A stretch of 44,795 nt of DNA from Ruminococcus sp. zg-924 (lineage in GTDB: Bacteria; Bacillota; Clostridia; Oscillospirales; Acutalibacteraceae), in assembly GCF_024433635.1 (NCBI RefSeq), contig NZ_WNJZ01000019.1, positions 1 through 44,795 of the forward strand, read 5' to 3'. Positions 41,342 to 44,795 of this stretch are shown here, in pieces. Made by a program: the position numbers and the translations under genes. Every line of letters starts with the position of its first letter. Position 1 is the stretch's first letter. The notes beneath the pieces are model-generated. The model did not search any database and was not told where the DNA came from. It was given only the letters and a program-made list of their open reading frames with translations.

Positions 41342-41608
41342 TTAGGTTCCGCTTGTCTGCATAATAAGACCGAGCAGAGCGTAAAGTCCTCTGTCAAGTC
41401 CGAATATGAACAAACCGATTACAACAATCACAGCAATTACAATTCCCATATTCTTGAAAACTGACTTTGGTGTGGGCCATGTAATCTTTTTAATTTCGCC
41501 CTTGCAGTCACGGAGATATTTAACTATTCTTGAGAAAACATTCGGCTTTTTTGCTTTGCCGGCAGAAGCTTTTTTGTCTGTCTTTTTCTCGGCGTTTTTC
41601 TCAGCCAT
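41342..41608 (-). CDS. secE: Protein translocase subunit SecE
   Basis: 88 aa. A basic N-terminal extension (EKNAEKKTDKKASAGKAKK), then the SecE core SRIVKYLRDCKGEIKKITWPT and one TM helix (about 56-80). It belongs to the SecYEG channel. RBS GGAGGG. Confidence 0.95.
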   Translation of the reverse strand: MAEKNAEKKTDKKASAGKAKKPNVFSRIVKYLRDCKGEIKKITWPTPKSVFKNMGIVIAVIVVIGLFIFGLDRGLYALLGLIMQTSGT

Positions 41609-41622
41609 TTTAAACCCTCCGC

Positions 41623-41772
41623 TTACTTCGTTTCCTTATGAAGAGTATGTTTCTTGCAGAAGCGGCAGTACTTGTTCATTTCAAGTCTGTCCGGATCATT
41701 CTTCTTGTTCTTCATAGTGTTGTAGTTGCGCTGTTTACATTCAGTGCAAGCCATAGTAATTTTAACTCTCAT
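41623..41772 (-). CDS. rpmG: 50S ribosomal protein L33
   Basis: 49 aa. Translated by hand: starts [18 protein letters not shown], ends [15 protein letters not shown], with the two CxxC zinc pairs of the L33 type. RBS GGAGGT six bases upstream. It heads the operon, 14 bp upstream of secE, a common clostridial order. Confidence 0.95.
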   Translation of the reverse strand: MRVKITMACTECKQRNYNTMKNKKNDPDRLEMNKYCRFCKKHTLHKETK

Positions 41773-41876
41773 TAACGGCACCTCCGATTTTCGGATTAAT
41801 ATTCTTCGCCGGAATACCGGCTTAAGCCTCCCTCAAAAAGGGCAAAAAAATAAACCCCTTTTTACGAGGTACACTT

Positions 41877-41905
41877 ATTTTAACACATAATAAACTGATA
41901 GTCAA
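41877..41905 (-). promoter_or_regulatory. Promoter of rpmG-secE-nusG-rplK-rplA
   Basis: Minus-strand TTGACT (41900-41905), 17 bp, TAAAAT (41877-41882), about 105 bp upstream of rpmG. Confidence 0.75.
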
Positions 41906-41937
41906 TAGCTTTTTAACGCTTTTTCCATATTTTTTTC

Positions 41938-41971
41938 GGCAAGCTTCTGCTGCACGAAGCTTGCCTTTTCT
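41938..41971 (+). terminator. Terminator-like hairpin oriented to the plus strand
   Basis: Perfect 10-bp stem GGCAAGCTTC/GAAGCTTGCC, loop 8, followed on the plus strand by TTTTCTTTT; on the minus strand it is followed by an A run instead. Nothing else is seen in 41773-42152 but the rpmG promoter. Confidence 0.5.
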
Positions 41972-42152
41972 TTTGCCTTTAATATACATATAAAAGAGGC
42001 TTGGAATTAAAATTAAACGCAAGGAAAACAAAATTTACGTTGTACCAATTATAAACTTTGCAAAGCCCTCCGGGTCAGATATTCTGTATTGTTTATCCCT
42101 GCAAAGCGGGATTTAAAAAATATATGTGTGCAAGCGGACGGTTTTCCGATTA

Positions 42153-43556
42153 CTAATTTGGAAGATTTTTCAATTCTTTTTTCAAATCGTGCCTTACGCT
42201 CCAATGCCATAAATACTCTCCAAGGAACAAGGCTTTATGCACAGCGTCTTCAAAAATCAGTGCTTTTACCAAACGTTTTACGGAATAAATTCTTTTGCTT
42301 GCGTCTATGTGTTCCAATTGCAATTCATACGGCGTCATATTTTTAGGACGATGAACTGTGTTTCCGTTATATTTGTCCCATCTCCGGTGCAATAGACGCT
42401 CTTTGTTTTGCTCATAAGCCGGTGTGCCGGGAACAAAATACATACACTGTATTAAAACTCCCTGAATCTTGTTTTTAATAACAAAATCTGCCAATGCTTT
42501 TCCGCAGCCTTTTTTCTGATTATCTGAACCAAGAATAAACAGTCCCCTTACGCTCAGCCCGTGCTTTTGAATATTTCTGATAGAGTCCTCAATTTCATTT
42601 ACCGTACTTTTTTTATGATAAGTTGAAAACGATTCATCATCAACAAATTCAATACCCATATCAAGCTCAAAAAAACCGGCTTTCTTGAGCAAATCTAAAA
42701 TTTCATCATCAAAGCCAACTTCATAACGAATTTGAATATTAAATCTATATTTAATACCACTATCTATAATTGCATTAAGAACAGCTTTTGCCCATTGTCT
42801 GTCTGCAAAAAAATTATCATCGGTAATCCATAAATCTTTGAACAAGCGAAAATGCTTTTTATGAAAGAAATCAATCGAATATTTGATATCGTCAACAACA
42901 TTTTGCGGAGTTCTGGTTCTGACTTTTCTTCCGAAATGTCTTACCAACGCACAATAATCGCAATTGTGCGGGCACCCCCTTGACGCGTGTACCTGCGGCC
43001 ATATAGTCATATGCCCTGTCATTTTTTGATAATTATGAATTAAACTTCTGTCAGGAATTATATCAATATTAACAGGCGGGTTCGGTATGCCTGTGCTTGT
43101 AATTTTCCCTTGCTCAATCCACGCAACGCCTTTAAAATCAGGTTTTTTGTTATTTTTTATTGCATCAATCAGCGGAAGAATGGTTTCATCGCCTTCTCCG
43201 AGCATAACATAATCACAGTAGCGAACCGCTTCTTCATAATTCATTGAGGCGTGAAGACCGCCTAAAACAATTACAGCCCGACTGTTCTGTCTAAAATAAT
43301 TTGCAAGCTCATATCCTCTGATAGCTGCATATGTAAAAAAGCCCATAAAAATGATATCCGCATCCAGCACATCAGACATATCTATTTTCGAGATTGACTC
43401 ACTATACATATATGTATCGGAAATTTTTCTTTTAACTATTGTTGCAAGTGTATTTAAGCCGACGGACGGTGTTCTTATATATCTATCATACACTGCATAA
43501 TTTATTATTGACTTTCGATATGGTCTGTTGCCCGGTTCAATAAATCTAATTTTCAT
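42153..43556 (-). CDS. B12-binding-type radical SAM protein
   Basis: 467 aa. N-terminal cobalamin-binding-like Rossmann domain (about 1-150: DIIFMGFFTYAAIRGYE, VIVLGGLHASMNYEEA), then a radical SAM core with the CX3CX2C cluster motif CPHNCDYC (C195, C199, C202) and ITDDNFFADRQWAKAVLNAI, GIEFVDDESFSTYHKK. The DxHxxG cobalamin-ligand motif is not seen, so B12 binding may be base-off or lost. The family includes methyltransferases and lipid or natural-product enzymes; substrate unknown. RBS GGAGGC. Codon use and base composition are more AT-rich than the ribosomal genes beside it. Confidence 0.8.
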   Translation of the reverse strand: MKIRFIEPGNRPYRKSIINYAVYDRYIRTPSVGLNTLATIVKRKISDTYMYSESISKIDMSDVLDADIIFMGFFTYAAIRGYELANYFRQNSRAVIVLGGLHASMNYEEAVRYCDYVMLGEGDETILPLIDAIKNNKKPDFKGVAWIEQGKITSTGIPNPPVNIDIIPDRSLIHNYQKMTGHMTIWPQVHASRGCPHNCDYCALVRHFGRKVRTRTPQNVVDDIKYSIDFFHKKHFRLFKDLWITDDNFFADRQWAKAVLNAIIDSGIKYRFNIQIRYEVGFDDEILDLLKKAGFFELDMGIEFVDDESFSTYHKKSTVNEIEDSIRNIQKHGLSVRGLFILGSDNQKKGCGKALADFVIKNKIQGVLIQCMYFVPGTPAYEQNKERLLHRRWDKYNGNTVHRPKNMTPYELQLEHIDASKRIYSVKRLVKALIFEDAVHKALFLGEYLWHWSVRHDLKKELKNLPN

Positions 43557-43653
43557 ATATTTACTGCCTCCAAAAATTCCAATTTTGAAACGATATGTTT
43601 TTAGCTGTCAGCTAAGCGTTTTTTATTCGTATAGCAGTTTATGAATTAGGAAA

Positions 43654-44466
43654 CTAAAATTCCATTACCAGCCCAACTTTAAATTGTCTTACTATATCCC
43701 CCAACTCTTCTTTTAAAATTTTAAATGATTTTTTTCCGGTGCAATGTCCCGTATATAAATATTTGATGCCGGTATTCTTTATATCTTTTGCAAACTCCCT
43801 GACTTTGCTCTCAGGCTTATTAAATATATGGAATCCACCAATAAGTGCAAGCACCTTTTTTTGTGGATATGTTTTTGCTACCTCATTTATTATATTTGCC
43901 ACTCCGCCATGAGAACAGCTATTAAAGATAACTAAGCCTTCCGGCGTATCAAAAACAAGACTCTGCTCGTGAGAAAAATTGTCAGGAACCCACCCATCCG
44001 TCGTCCTTTGATACATTCCTTCTCTTTTCCCTATATTTTCAAGTCCGGCAGTTTTATGTGGAATCAGGCTTATTCCATCACTGATTTCATAATCACCTGA
44101 GGTATATACAATTCTGTTCTTATATGTAGCAAGAACACCTTTTGGGATTCCTATATATTTATGAAATATCCACTTTCCTGCGTAACAATTCTCAGCACAA
44201 CCGTCCTGCAAATAGAATAAAGCTTTATCATTTATCTCAAAAAAATCCCTCATCCCATTAGCATGGTCGTAGTGCGCATGGGACAATACAGCTAAGTCTA
44301 TGTCTTTCAGCGAAATATTAAGTTTTCTCGCATTCTTTACAAACAGATTCGACGCTCCCGTATCTAAAAGTATCTTTTTCCCATTATATTCAATATAAAT
44401 GCTCAATCCCCATTCACCGGGAATACCATCATTTTTTATATTATCAACAATTACCGTTGCTTTCAT
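43654..44466 (-). CDS. MBL-fold metallohydrolase
   Basis: 270 aa. Metallo-beta-lactamase signature HxHxDH in LSHAHYDHANGM, a later His region SCSHGGVANII and GGFHIF, and C-terminal TGHCTGKKS. It resembles the MBL subgroup annotated as 7,8-dihydropterin-6-methyl-beta-ribofuranosylaminobenzene 5'-phosphate synthase-like, whose true roles vary. A conserved-looking DTGASNLFVKNA precedes the motif. AT-rich. It lies 97 bp upstream of the radical SAM gene on the same strand and may be cotranscribed. Confidence 0.8.
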   Translation of the reverse strand: MKATVIVDNIKNDGIPGEWGLSIYIEYNGKKILLDTGASNLFVKNARKLNISLKDIDLAVLSHAHYDHANGMRDFFEINDKALFYLQDGCAENCYAGKWIFHKYIGIPKGVLATYKNRIVYTSGDYEISDGISLIPHKTAGLENIGKREGMYQRTTDGWVPDNFSHEQSLVFDTPEGLVIFNSCSHGGVANIINEVAKTYPQKKVLALIGGFHIFNKPESKVREFAKDIKNTGIKYLYTGHCTGKKSFKILKEELGDIVRQFKVGLVMEF

Positions 44467-44673
44467 ATTGCTTTAATCTCCTATGTCACTATTATTTTCC
44501 TTCGTGCTGAATTTCTCGGTTGTAACCGCTGTGTTCACCCTGCCCCAACATAAAATTACAAGCCCTTGTATATTTAAGTATACATCATAATTGTAAATAT
44601 TCAAGTATTCTGACCGCCTGCGGAATTGTAATTGTCGGCTAAATCCTCCTCTGCTCATCAAAAGTTAAAATCA

Positions 44674-44698
44674 AAACCACCCGTCTAACGGGTGGTTT
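44674..44698. repeat. Strong hairpin at a probable mobile-element end
   Basis: Perfect 11-bp stem AAACCACCCGT/ACGGGTGGTTT with a 3-nt loop. The core CCACCCG/CGGGTGG recurs at 68-82. Confidence 0.7.
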
Positions 44699-44795
44699 GC
44701 ACAAGGGCTATAAGCCCAAGCTACCGGCCAGCGCCTAAAGACGCTGGCTTTCACTTTAGTTCAAGCCTATTGCCTTTGCCTCTTTCGCCGCCCCT
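44674..44795 (-). mobile_element. Probable right end of an IS200/IS605-type (tnpB) element, cut by the window edge
   Basis: On the minus strand, a short open frame from the edge ends in stop codons near 44751-44758, followed by stem GCCAGCG/CGCTGGC (44727-44748), stem GGGCT/AGCCC (44705-44717) and the 11-bp subterminal hairpin (44674-44698). A TnpB 3' end plus omega-RNA-like stem-loops and subterminal hairpin has this layout. The transposase body lies outside the window, so this is inference. The rest of 44467-44673 holds no gene. Confidence 0.4.

Noticed and set aside
44473-44661. 62-aa ORF near the right edge
   Set aside because: No ribosome site or recognisable sequence; it runs into the probable mobile-element flank.

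Overview
The window looks like a chromosome segment from a low-to-moderate GC Gram-positive Clostridia, most likely an Oscillospiraceae/Ruminococcus-type gut bacterium. Grounds are the gene content (FakA, YmdB, PgeF, LCP, TarI/TarJ, MltG, U32, ThyX), strong AGGAGG ribosome sites, frequent TTG starts, TTGnnn-17-TATAAT promoters, and large secreted proteins with Thr-Glu linkers and starch-binding-like modules reminiscent of Ruminococcus bromii. The species call is inference. Nearly all genes lie on the minus strand, so the window is read from high to low coordinates.

Region by region. 1-200 holds four back-to-back hairpins beyond the end of fakA. 204-2933 carries fakA and ymdB. 3016-5743 carries a 593-aa surface protein (cohesin-like domain, two starch-binding-like modules, long Thr-Glu linkers) and a small membrane-anchored cohesin-like protein. 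5883-7951 has an ApbE lipoprotein behind a long leader and two small membrane proteins. 8016-11171 is an acn-icd operon making 2-oxoglutarate. 11335-14982 mixes a phage-replication-like protein, PgeF, a small Cys protein, a two-gene operon (coiled-coil protein plus sigma-region-4-like protein) behind a consensus promoter overlapped by a perfect GAAC-N4-GTTC LexA box, and a lipoprotein. 15156-25054 is an envelope cluster: LCP ligase, TarJ, TarI, LicD-family transferase, GT2, a membrane protein, an M20 dipeptidase and a YfhO-type protein. 25361-33180 is housekeeping: YfbR, U32, MltG, 5-formyl-THF cyclo-ligase, DJ-1/PfpI, GNAT, DUF2156, ThyX.

33301-33670 is a degenerate 24-26 bp tandem repeat. 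33781-37942 holds two more surface proteins; the larger carries two modules nearly identical to those of the 593-aa protein about 32 kb away. 38311-41772 is the rpmG-secE-nusG-rplK-rplA / rplJ-rplL block, with an L10 leader and its own promoter before rplJ. 42153-44466 is an AT-rich pair (B12-binding-type radical SAM and MBL-fold protein), followed at the window edge by stem-loops that resemble an IS200/IS605-type right end.

Themes: (1) a polysaccharide (probably starch) binding cell-surface apparatus of at least four secreted membrane-anchored proteins; (2) CDP-ribitol synthesis next to a LicD-family enzyme, suggesting ribitol-phosphate decoration of the envelope; (3) a small SOS-type regulatory operon; (4) several families of short dispersed intergenic repeats, often abutting the 3' ends of genes. 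No rRNA, tRNA, CRISPR array or intact transposase gene was found.
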